This document shows, piece by piece, positions 1 to 5,032 of a DNA stretch of 5,257 nt (the first letter of the stretch is position 1; the number at the start of each line of letters is the position of its first letter). Made by a program: the position numbers and the translations under genes. Origin of the DNA: JBDNDK01 sp046719185 (lineage in GTDB: Bacteria; Armatimonadota; UBA5829). The notes below the pieces were generated by a model, which was given only the letters and a program-made list of their open reading frames with translations, was not told where the DNA came from and searched no databases. The stretch covers positions 1 through 5,257 of the forward strand of contig JBDNDK010000166.1 of the NCBI GenBank assembly GCA_046719185.1. The letters run 5' to 3'.

Positions 1-1
1 C

Positions 2-43
2 GTAGGAGATCGGAGACCCTCTGAATATTCAGAGGGCAAGTAG
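2..43 (+). CDS. Possible C-terminal tail of a rightward gene, TnpB-like (partial, uncertain)
   Basis: One rightward frame entering from the window edge reads VGDRRPSEYSEGK and then meets TAG at 41-43. A Gly-Asp followed by a short, poorly conserved polar tail is reminiscent of the region after the last zinc-ribbon cysteine in TnpB/IS1341-type proteins, which often read ACGD plus a variable tail. With only 13 codons visible this is a resemblance and not an identification. The same frame stays open beyond the TAG to a TAA at 95-97. If a gene is present it converges on the heptose phosphatase gene. The stretch could equally be non-coding. Confidence 0.2.
   Translation, partial: VGDRRPSEYSEGK
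17..36. repeat. Perfect 20-bp palindrome
   Basis: Ten bases, CCCTCTGAAT, are followed directly by their exact reverse complement, ATTCAGAGGG. As RNA this would give a strong hairpin with four G-C pairs at its base. No T-run follows on the plus strand (the next bases are CAAGTAG), so it does not look like an intrinsic terminator. It sits inside the possible gene tail at 2-43. Such a site may be a transposon-end hairpin or an RNA structural element; its role is unknown. Confidence 0.8.
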
Positions 44-178
44 AAAAAATGTGCCACCATTAACAACGAGGAGGAAAGACTTAGCCTTGCCATATAAACA
101 GTTTGGCTATGTCACAATAACAAGAAACCTACACCTGTAGTTTATCACAGAATTTCTAGATGACAAGGGGCTTAACGC
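44..178 (+). other. Gene-free left region, possibly an IS200/IS605-like right end
   Basis: No credible gene lies between the left edge and the phosphatase stop codon. Several complementary segments are visible. CTAC at 129-132 pairs with GTAG at 137-140 around a 4-base loop and is followed by TTTATCAC. TGTCA at 110-114 is complementary to TGACA at 161-165. CCTTG at 85-89 is complementary to CAAGG at 164-168, and these last two pairings compete. Short subterminal hairpins and a structured 3' region overlapping the tnpB end are typical of IS200/IS605 right ends, where the guide-type omega RNA is also made. That reading is inferred only from the shape of the region and the possible gene tail at 2-43. 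No target-site or element boundary could be confirmed. Confidence 0.22.
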
Positions 179-180
179 AA

Positions 181-207
181 AATTACAGGAAAATTTTTCA
201 GGTAATT
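181..207 (-). terminator. Weak imperfect hairpin at the end of the heptose phosphatase gene
   Basis: AATTAC at 181-186 and GTAATT at 202-207 form a 6-bp outer stem. An inner AT-rich near-palindrome (GAAAA against TTTTC, 189-199) is separated from it by two mismatches. The element overlaps the gene's stop codon at 206-208. On the minus strand it is followed by only two or three further T residues before GCG, so it is a poor intrinsic terminator and may be incidental in AT-rich DNA. Confidence 0.2.
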
Positions 208-754
208 AATAGATTTCTTTATGTTTTATTATATAATTAGCTGCATCAAGAAGATTTTCTGCAATATATTCAGGTTGCGGTTCTATTTTTGATGCTTCTT
301 CAGCACTTACAAACCCTGACAATACTAAGATCAGTCTTGCACCAGCATTCTTTCCTGCTACCATATCAATTTCTCTATCACCAATCATAAAAGTATCATC
401 AAGGTCTATATAATAGTCTTTGGCAGCATTAAACAAAAGTCCTGATTTAGGTTTTCTGCAGTTGCAGTTATCTTCTTTAAGGTGGGTGCAGTATCTAAAA
501 TCTTTTATCTTTGCATCATATTTAGCAATTTCATCAATAATCTTTTGATTTATTTGATTGAGTGTTTCTTCAGACATCAAGCCTTTAGCTACTGCTTGTT
601 GGTTGGATATGATGATTACATCTATACCATTATCATTTAGAAGTTTTATTGCTTTTCCTACATAAGGGAAGATTTCAAGTTCATCTAATGACTTTACATA
701 GTCATCTCTATCTTTATTGATTACGCCATCTCTGTCTATAAAAACAAAATTCAT
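206..754 (-). CDS. gmhB: D-glycero-D-manno-heptose 1,7-bisphosphate 7-phosphatase (HAD family)
   Basis: The product is a 182-residue cytoplasmic phosphatase, the usual GmhB length. It should remove the 7-phosphate from heptose 1,7-bisphosphate to give heptose 1-phosphate. HAD motif I is DRDG with nucleophile D7 and acid/base D9; motif II is SNQ at 50-52; and GDREID at 125-130 carries the Mg-binding acidic residues. The GmhB-type zinc loop is present as C89, H91, C97 and C99, followed by RKP (100-102), which separates it from generic HAD phosphatases. The loop after SNQ reads QAVAKG where GmhB proteins usually have a glycine-containing version. Neighbouring isomerase and kinase genes support a heptose role, and with an HddA-type kinase the alpha-anomer route is expected, although anomer specificity cannot be read from the sequence. 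ATG at 754 has only a weak GATGAG upstream. Histidinol-phosphate phosphatase, a close HAD relative, is the main alternative. Confidence 0.88.
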   Translation of the reverse strand: MNFVFIDRDGVINKDRDDYVKSLDELEIFPYVGKAIKLLNDNGIDVIIISNQQAVAKGLMSEETLNQINQKIIDEIAKYDAKIKDFRYCTHLKEDNCNCRKPKSGLLFNAAKDYYIDLDDTFMIGDREIDMVAGKNAGARLILVLSGFVSAEEASKIEPQPEYIAENLLDAANYIIKHKEIY

Positions 755-779
755 ATAAACTCATCTATTTCTGACTGTT

Positions 780-807
780 TTTGTAGCAATATGATAGCAT
801 AAATCAA
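780..807 (-). promoter_or_regulatory. Candidate promoter for the heptose phosphatase gene
   Basis: On the minus strand TTGATT (807-802) and TACAAA (785-780) lie 16 bases apart, each matching four of six positions of the bacterial -35 and -10 consensus. The site lies between the terminator-like hairpin of the preceding gene and the ATG at 754, where a separate promoter would be needed if termination is efficient. AT-rich DNA gives such matches easily, so this is tentative. Confidence 0.2.
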
Positions 808-829
808 TCATAAAAAGCTAGTGAGTTGC

Positions 830-868
830 AAAAAAAATGTCGAAATATTAAAAATATTAATATTTCGA
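830..868 (-). terminator. Intrinsic-type terminator after gmhA
   Basis: Read on the minus strand, a perfect 12-bp stem (868-857 with 851-840, 5-base loop) begins with TCGAAATATTAA, is followed by CA, and then by eight consecutive T residues (837-830). The upstream arm contains the gmhA stop codon. The stem has only two G-C pairs, so it is weaker than a textbook bacterial terminator, but the perfect pairing and T8 tract give it the right form. The plus-strand reading has no T-run, so it acts in one direction only. It divides the heptose genes into hddA-gmhA and gmhB. Confidence 0.6.
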
Positions 869-1411
869 TACCATTGAAAAGAAAATGACATGAGCTAATA
901 TCACATGCACATCTTCTATTCTCTGCATATTATCACTATTTATTATAAGAGGATGTTTAACCACTTTTGCAAGTTTACCACCATCGAATCCAGACCAGCC
1001 AACAGTGATGAGTCCCATTTCATTTGCTTTTTCAACAGCATTTATTATGTTAGGTGAGTTTCCACTTCCACTAATTGCTATCAGCAAATCACCACTATCC
1101 GCAAGACTATCCAATTGTTCTGAAAAGATATTGTTATAAGATGTGTCATTTGCCCAAGCTGATATAATGGGAATGCTGTCTGTTAAGGCAATAGCTCTGA
1201 GTCTTTTACCTGAAGCCATTTTTAAGCCTTTCTGAAGATCACAGGCAAAATGGCTAGCCATTGCTGCACTTCCTCCATTGCCAATAAGAAAGACTTGCTT
1301 GCCATTATCATGAGCCGATTGTATAAGATTTATATTCTCTTCTATTTGTTCAACAGAAAGCTCTGATATGGTTTCTTGTAATTTTGTTAGATAATCTTTT
1401 ACAATATTCAT
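857..1411 (-). CDS. gmhA: Sedoheptulose 7-phosphate isomerase / phosphoheptose isomerase (SIS domain)
   Basis: The 184-residue product is a single SIS (sugar isomerase) domain of normal GmhA length. It should convert sedoheptulose 7-phosphate to D-glycero-D-manno-heptose 7-phosphate in the cytoplasm, the first step of the pathway. GNGGSA (44-49) and SGSGNSPN (114-121) are the phosphate-binding SIS loops. ASHFACDL (52-59) and RIEDVHVILAH (164-174) align with the catalytic and zinc-binding segments. H174 matches E. coli H180, while D58 stands where E. coli has E65 and E166 where it has Q172. Together with AWANDTSY (85-92) this suggests the GmhA-like subfamily seen in surface-glycan clusters rather than the lipopolysaccharide core enzyme. 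The ATG lies 3 bp after the hddA stop (TAA GTT ATG), so translation is probably coupled; no strong ribosome-binding site is visible. A different phosphosugar isomerase remains possible, but the neighbours make heptose most likely. Confidence 0.88.
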   Translation of the reverse strand: MNIVKDYLTKLQETISELSVEQIEENINLIQSAHDNGKQVFLIGNGGSAAMASHFACDLQKGLKMASGKRLRAIALTDSIPIISAWANDTSYNNIFSEQLDSLADSGDLLIAISGSGNSPNIINAVEKANEMGLITVGWSGFDGGKLAKVVKHPLIINSDNMQRIEDVHVILAHVIFFSMVSKY

Positions 1412-1414
1412 AAC

Positions 1415-2392
1415 TTATCTTCTCACATTAAATATTATTTTTGAACCATCTCTTGAAAGACCAATTGGCAATTCTCTTAGGTGTGAAAGGCTTTCTCTTA
1501 CTTGTGATCTATTTTCTGGAGGTGTGCATATTAAGAAAAAGCCGCCTCCACCTGCACCAGTTACTTTTGCTCCTGCAGCACCTGCATTCATTGCCAGTTC
1601 ATACATTTCATCTATTGTTCCATTTGTGATGCCTTCAGCAAGCTGCTTTTTCTTTTTCCAGCCTATTTTTAAAGCTTCACCAATAGCACAGATATCACCT
1701 TGAATAAGGCTCTGTGCTAGATTGTCTGCAATATCTCTCATTTCTTTTAGAAGATGAGTGGTAGCTTCAATATTGTTTTTTTGTTTGATCAGCACATCAT
1801 CGGCTTTTCTGGTGGTACCTGTGTAAAAAAGAAGCAGGCTTTCGCTTAGTTGATGTCTTTTTACTTCATCAAGTTCAATATTCTTTACAAATACATCTCC
1901 ATTGCCATAAAAACTAAAATGTTTCAATCCACCGTAGGCAGCTATATATTGATCCTGCTTGCCAATTGGTTTGCCTAATATATCAATCTCAATTTCACAT
2001 GCTTGCTTTGCCAGTAGCTCAGCACTCACATTCTCACCTTTATGAGCATAAAGAGCATTCAACAAGCCAACTGTAACTGTGCTAGATGAACCTAATCCAG
2101 AACCCTCAGAAGGAATATCAGCCATTGTTGCAATTTCAATTCCATTTGTTATTCCTACCATTTTCATAGATTCTCTAACAAGCTCGTGTTGGATATCATC
2201 AACACTATCAACCATTTCTGTTTTTGTATAGCCTACTCTTATCTTGTTATCAAATCTTTCTTTCACAATAACATATATGTATTTATCAATAGCTGTTGAT
2301 ACAACAGATCCATATCCTTGTTTGTAAAAATCTTTAAAATCTGTTCCTCCACCAGCAAAACTGATTCTAAGAGGTGTTTGAGTGATAATCAA
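1415..2392 (-). CDS. hddA: D-glycero-alpha-D-manno-heptose 7-phosphate kinase (GHMP kinase)
   Basis: The 325-residue product is a full-length GHMP-superfamily small-molecule kinase, expected to phosphorylate C1 of heptose 7-phosphate with ATP in the cytoplasm. The N-terminal PLRISFAGGGTDF (7-19) is the HddA-type substrate motif. GSGLGSSSTVTVGLLNAL (97-114) is the ATP-binding P-loop-like motif 2, IGKQDQYIAAYGG (143-155) holds the conserved central segment, and GAAGAKVTGAGGGGFF (271-286) is motif 3. Translation starts at a TTG (2392-2390), supported by GGGAGG (2406-2401) 8 bases upstream and by the family's usual MIIxxTPLRI beginning. It is the first gene of the leftward group and is followed 3 bp later by gmhA. 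Related GHMP kinases acting on fucose or galactose share the motifs, but the isomerase next door and the bisphosphate phosphatase beyond it favour the heptose substrate. Confidence 0.9.
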   Translation of the reverse strand: MIITQTPLRISFAGGGTDFKDFYKQGYGSVVSTAIDKYIYVIVKERFDNKIRVGYTKTEMVDSVDDIQHELVRESMKMVGITNGIEIATMADIPSEGSGLGSSSTVTVGLLNALYAHKGENVSAELLAKQACEIEIDILGKPIGKQDQYIAAYGGLKHFSFYGNGDVFVKNIELDEVKRHQLSESLLLFYTGTTRKADDVLIKQKNNIEATTHLLKEMRDIADNLAQSLIQGDICAIGEALKIGWKKKKQLAEGITNGTIDEMYELAMNAGAAGAKVTGAGGGGFFLICTPPENRSQVRESLSHLRELPIGLSRDGSKIIFNVRR

Positions 2393-2400
2393 AAAAATAG

Positions 2401-2406
2401 CCTCCC
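2401..2406 (-). promoter_or_regulatory. Ribosome-binding site deciding the TTG start of hddA
   Basis: GGGAGG on the minus strand lies 8 bases before TTG at 2392. No ATG is available near the family-conserved N-terminus, so this site fixes the non-AUG start. Confidence 0.7.
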
Positions 2407-2420
2407 AAACTTAACAAAGG

Positions 2421-2434
2421 TGTATATATTATAG
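2421..2434 (-). promoter_or_regulatory. Candidate promoter core for hddA-gmhA
   Basis: The minus strand reads CTATAATATATACA here. It contains an exact bacterial -10 hexamer, TATAAT (2433-2428), about 22 bases before the ribosome-binding site, but no convincing -35 box at 16-18 bases. As an archaeal TATA box it would place the transcript start, about 25 bases downstream, too close to the ribosome-binding site. The bacterial reading therefore fits the spacing slightly better. Confidence 0.3.
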
Positions 2435-2479
2435 TTCCCTAGTATGGTGTTCATTATTCAATATTAATGAGTTTATATT

Positions 2480-2493
2480 CTAAATATATTTAG
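2480..2493. promoter_or_regulatory. 14-bp perfect palindrome, possible operator between divergent genes
   Basis: CTAAATATATTTAG is exactly self-complementary and lies near the middle of the 217-bp region between the divergent hddA and lipoprotein genes. A dimeric regulator could bind there and affect both transcripts. AT-rich palindromes also occur by chance in DNA of this composition. Confidence 0.3.
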
Positions 2494-2535
2494 CAATACT
2501 GACTAATATATGCATAGGTTATTTGATTTGTAATC

Positions 2536-2543
2536 TTTATATG
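2536..2543 (+). promoter_or_regulatory. Candidate TATA-like promoter element for the thioredoxin lipoprotein
   Basis: TTTATATG lies about 67 bases before the ATG at 2610. Read as an archaeal TATA box it would place the transcript start around 2565 and leave a leader of about 45 bases. No well-spaced bacterial -35/-10 pair is evident here: the upstream TTGATT at 2523-2528 has no matching -10 at 17 bases. Confidence 0.25.
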
Positions 2544-2556
2544 TTTTTGTGGAACA

Positions 2557-2581
2557 GTATCATTTCCTGTTTCGTATCATT
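2557..2581 (+). repeat. Direct repeat GTATCATT in the lipoprotein leader
   Basis: GTATCATT occurs at 2557-2564 and again at 2574-2581, 17 bases apart start to start. It lies between the candidate promoter and the ribosome-binding site of the lipoprotein gene. A tandem regulator site is possible; no known regulator is recognised. Confidence 0.4.
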
Positions 2582-2598
2582 CAAAAAGATAAATATTT

Positions 2599-2605
2599 GA
2601 GGTGA
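2599..2605 (+). promoter_or_regulatory. Strong ribosome-binding site, GAGGTGA
   Basis: GAGGTGA precedes the ATG at 2610 by 4 bases and matches the conserved 16S rRNA 3' tail over seven positions. GGTGA-type sites with short spacing are common in methanogenic archaea but also occur in low-G+C bacteria, so the site confirms the start without settling the domain. Confidence 0.75.
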
Positions 2606-2609
2606 AATA

Positions 2610-3026
2610 ATGAGTTTTAAAAGAATTGGTTTTTTATCAATAATACTTTTGATTTCTGTAAGCATATTATATATATCAGGGTGCAGCAACACTCCCAGCA
2701 ATGAAGAAGCTTCAAATTATGATGGTGATGAAACAAAAATTCCCTCTGGTGATTTACCAGTACTGCTTGAGTTTTATGCTGATTATTGTCCTCCATGCCA
2801 GCAAATGAAACCAATAATATCTGAATTGCAAAGAGAATATAATGGTAAGATAGATATAAAAACTATTGATGTTCAAACAGAGCAAGAACTAGCAAGTCAT
2901 TACAAAATAGAATATCTTCCAACTCAAGTTTATTTAGATAAAAATGGTAAAGAAGTTTTCAGACATGTTGGTTTTGCTAGCAAGGAAGATATAATATCTC
3001 ATTTTAGAGTAAATAAATTTGAGTAA
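2610..3026 (+). CDS. Thioredoxin-fold lipoprotein with CPPC active site
   Basis: The 138-residue product begins with a lipoprotein signal peptide: basic K4-R5, hydrophobic stretch 7-21, and lipobox ISGC with lipidated C25. A short polar, acidic linker (26-47) leads into a thioredoxin fold. FYADYCPPCQQMKP (55-68) carries the redox cysteines C60 and C63, and YLPTQVYLD (102-110) contains the cis-proline P104 that packs against them. It is expected to sit on the outer face of the cytoplasmic membrane and to reduce or exchange disulfides of exported proteins or cytochrome-maturation partners. CPPC replaces the CGPC of classical thioredoxins, which usually shifts redox potential. No electron-supplying membrane partner such as CcdA or DsbD is in the window. 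The ATG is supported by GAGGTGA 4 bases upstream. It is the only rightward gene among leftward sugar genes, so a role in the glycan pathway is not implied. Confidence 0.88.
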   Translation: MSFKRIGFLSIILLISVSILYISGCSNTPSNEEASNYDGDETKIPSGDLPVLLEFYADYCPPCQQMKPIISELQREYNGKIDIKTIDVQTEQELASHYKIEYLPTQVYLDKNGKEVFRHVGFASKEDIISHFRVNKFE

Positions 3027-3033
3027 GATTCGA

Positions 3034-4971
3034 TTAATTTACCCTTGTAGATTTTCTTTCTTCAATTACACATTTAGAATAAGAACCTATAGTTTCAGAT
3101 AAAAACTCTGCCATTCTATTTTCATCTCTATGGTCTAGAATAGTCTTAATCTTTGTTAGGATATCTATAATTTGAGAGCTGCTCATACATCCATTTCTTC
3201 TTATTACAGACATTCCTTCAGACTCAGCAGGTTCTATTTTTTCATCTTTGCTTACAAGTTCTTCATGTACTTTTTCACCAGGTCTTAAGCCAGTAAATAC
3301 AATATCAATATCTTTATGAGGTTCATATCCACAGAGTTTTATCATATCTCTTGCAAGATCTAATATTTTAATTGGTTCACCCATGTCAAGAATATAAAGC
3401 TCACCAGAGCTTCCTATTGCACCTGCTTGCAATACAAGCTGAACTGCTTCAGGAATTGACATAAAGAATCTTGTCATTTCTGGATCTGTGATAGTAACAG
3501 GTCCACCTTTTTTTATTTGTTCTTGGAAAATAGGAACCACGCTTCCTCTGCTTCCCAATACATTACCAAACCTTACAGTAATAAATGATGTTTCTGGATA
3601 CATATTAACTAAAGATCTGCATATACATTCACATAAATATTTAGTAGAACCCATCACAGATGTTGGATAAACTGCCTTGTCTGTTGATATTAATACCATT
3701 TTCTCTGTGTTGTGTCTTCCACAAGCCTCTGCTACTATACTAGTGCCTAATACATTATTCTGAACAGCCTCAAGTATGTTTTCTTCCATTATAGGAACAT
3801 GTTTGTGGGCTGCCGCATGAAAAACAACCTCTGGTTTGTGCTTTTCAAATATATAATCAATCCTATTTTCATCTGCTACTGATGCAATTACAGAAAAGAT
3901 TTTTGAAGATAGATTTGGATATGATGATTTTAGTTCTTGTTGAATCTTATGTATGGAATTTTCACCATGACCTAATAAAATCATTTCAGATAGTTCTAGG
4001 GCAGCAATTTGTCTGCATATTTCAGATCCTATTGAACCACCAGCACCTGTGATTAAAACTCTTTTGCCTGTCAGAAAGTTGCCAATTTGGTCTAGGTTAA
4101 TGCGTACAGGAGGTCTTCTGAGAAGGTCTTCTACACTGATTTCTTCTATATCAATTGTTTTGTGATTCCCATTGAGAATATCTTCAATTTCAGGGATAAT
4201 TTTAACAGGTATTTTTCTGGACTTGCACAGCATTACATGCTCTCTGATTTCATCACCACTTGGATTTGGCAATGCAATTAATACTTCATCAATAATGCCA
4301 TCATCAAGCATTTTGGGCAGTTTTGATAGAGGACCTAGAACTTTGATGTCTTTTATATATAAGCCCTTCTTTTCTGGTGAATCATCTAAGAAACCTAATA
4401 TATCATAATTTCGTGAAGGATCTTCTCTGAGTGCAGTTACTAATCTTGCACCATTAGAACCTCCACCTAGAATAATAGCTTTTGTTGGTGTCAAGTTAGT
4501 TTTAATTAATTTAACTGCTTTCCCACCATAACTTTGGCTCAAGCTTAATAATCTAAGAATAATCCTTACAGAACCTACAGATACTATACTTAGTATCCAA
4601 AAGTTGAATAATACAGATAATGGAAGTATCTTACCTTCAATAATTCTTTGACTTAACATTAAGATTGCAAAGGCAAGACTATTTGCAGATACAACATCTC
4701 TTACTGTTTCAATGCTTGCAAATCTCCAAGCACATCTATATAATCTAAAAATTGCATATATTGTTATATAAATTGGAATTGATAAAAGTAAGCTTGTTTT
4801 GTGGTCAATTAAATAATAAGAAAAAATTTTTGCAAATGAAAAATTATCAAATCGCAATTTTAATGATAGCAACATTGCTATTACTAAAGCTATAACATCT
4901 CCCATAACAAGAAGATGAGTTGCATAATTAGCATATTTTTTATGAGACAATCCTTTGGATATTTTGTCCAT
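3034..4971 (-). CDS. Membrane-anchored UDP-HexNAc 4,6-dehydratase, WbpM/PglF/CapD type
   Basis: The 645-residue product has the full architecture of large membrane-bound nucleotide-sugar dehydratases. Four hydrophobic segments (about 20-37, 60-77, 95-108 and 119-141) anchor it. A first Rossmann-like domain follows with AIILGGGSNGARL (165-177). The catalytic short-chain dehydrogenase domain starts at VLITGAGGSIGSE (305-317) for NAD(P) binding. STDKAVYPTSVMGSTK (429-444) holds the active site, with M440 in place of the usual tyrosine and K444 conserved; this Ser-Met-Lys pattern is that of WbpM and PglF, whereas short FlaA1 enzymes keep tyrosine. FTGLRPGEKVHEEL (559-572) is the conserved C-terminal motif. 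It probably makes UDP-4-keto-6-deoxy-GlcNAc for QuiNAc, FucNAc or bacillosamine-type sugars; which one cannot be told. AGGAGG lies 13 bases before the ATG, a long spacing. The gene ends 7 bp from the convergent lipoprotein gene. Confidence 0.9.
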   Translation of the reverse strand: MDKISKGLSHKKYANYATHLLVMGDVIALVIAMLLSLKLRFDNFSFAKIFSYYLIDHKTSLLLSIPIYITIYAIFRLYRCAWRFASIETVRDVVSANSLAFAILMLSQRIIEGKILPLSVLFNFWILSIVSVGSVRIILRLLSLSQSYGGKAVKLIKTNLTPTKAIILGGGSNGARLVTALREDPSRNYDILGFLDDSPEKKGLYIKDIKVLGPLSKLPKMLDDGIIDEVLIALPNPSGDEIREHVMLCKSRKIPVKIIPEIEDILNGNHKTIDIEEISVEDLLRRPPVRINLDQIGNFLTGKRVLITGAGGSIGSEICRQIAALELSEMILLGHGENSIHKIQQELKSSYPNLSSKIFSVIASVADENRIDYIFEKHKPEVVFHAAAHKHVPIMEENILEAVQNNVLGTSIVAEACGRHNTEKMVLISTDKAVYPTSVMGSTKYLCECICRSLVNMYPETSFITVRFGNVLGSRGSVVPIFQEQIKKGGPVTITDPEMTRFFMSIPEAVQLVLQAGAIGSSGELYILDMGEPIKILDLARDMIKLCGYEPHKDIDIVFTGLRPGEKVHEELVSKDEKIEPAESEGMSVIRRNGCMSSSQIIDILTKIKTILDHRDENRMAEFLSETIGSYSKCVIEERKSTRVN

Positions 4972-4984
4972 CCTGATTATAATT

Positions 4985-4990
4985 CCTCCT
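4985..4990 (-). promoter_or_regulatory. Ribosome-binding site of the dehydratase at unusually long spacing
   Basis: AGGAGG on the minus strand ends 13 bases before the ATG at 4971, longer than the usual 5-9. No in-frame ATG, GTG or TTG lies between the two. Either spacing is relaxed or initiation is somewhat weak. The nearer CAGG (4975-4972) directly abuts the ATG and is too close to serve. Confidence 0.5.
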
Positions 4991-4996
4991 GACCTG

Positions 4997-5031
4997 AGCT
5001 TTTTAGACTCATCAGAAAGCTAAAAAAAGCT
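4997..5031 (-). promoter_or_regulatory. Leader hairpin upstream of the dehydratase, two alternative pairings
   Basis: AGCTTTTT (minus strand, 5031-5024) is complementary to AAAAAGCT (5004-4997), an 8-bp stem. A second copy, AGCTTT (5021-5016), can pair with the same 3' arm over 6 bp, so the two hairpins exclude each other. The structure ends 6 bases before the ribosome-binding site. No T-run follows on the minus strand, so it is not a terminator there. A regulatory leader is possible only if transcription begins upstream of 5031. Confidence 0.3.
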
Positions 5032-5032
5032 G

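Noticed and set aside
68..156. GAGGAAAGAC followed by ACAGAA, recalling conserved blocks of RNase P RNA
   Set aside because: The two blocks are less than 100 bases apart, the first differs from the usual GAGGAAAGTC, and the flanking helices of RNase P RNA are not recognisable.
1441..1629. Open frame on the plus strand inside the kinase gene
   Set aside because: It lies antisense to a well-supported GHMP kinase, has no ribosome-binding site and gives a leucine- and histidine-rich low-complexity product typical of a shadow frame.
2617..2814. Minus-strand open frame within the lipoprotein gene
   Set aside because: It is antisense to a clear thioredoxin lipoprotein and has no recognisable domain or credible start signals.
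3488..3670. Plus-strand open frame within the dehydratase gene
   Set aside because: It is antisense to the conserved catalytic domain and the product has no recognisable features.
4172..4408. Plus-strand open frame within the dehydratase gene
   Set aside because: It is antisense to the conserved first Rossmann-like domain and lacks a ribosome-binding site and any known motif.
5001..5016. CTGATGAG on the minus strand, as in a hammerhead ribozyme core or an archaeal C box
   Set aside because: No matching GAAA core with a proper stem II follows, and no properly placed CUGA D box is present, so neither a ribozyme nor a C/D RNA is supported.
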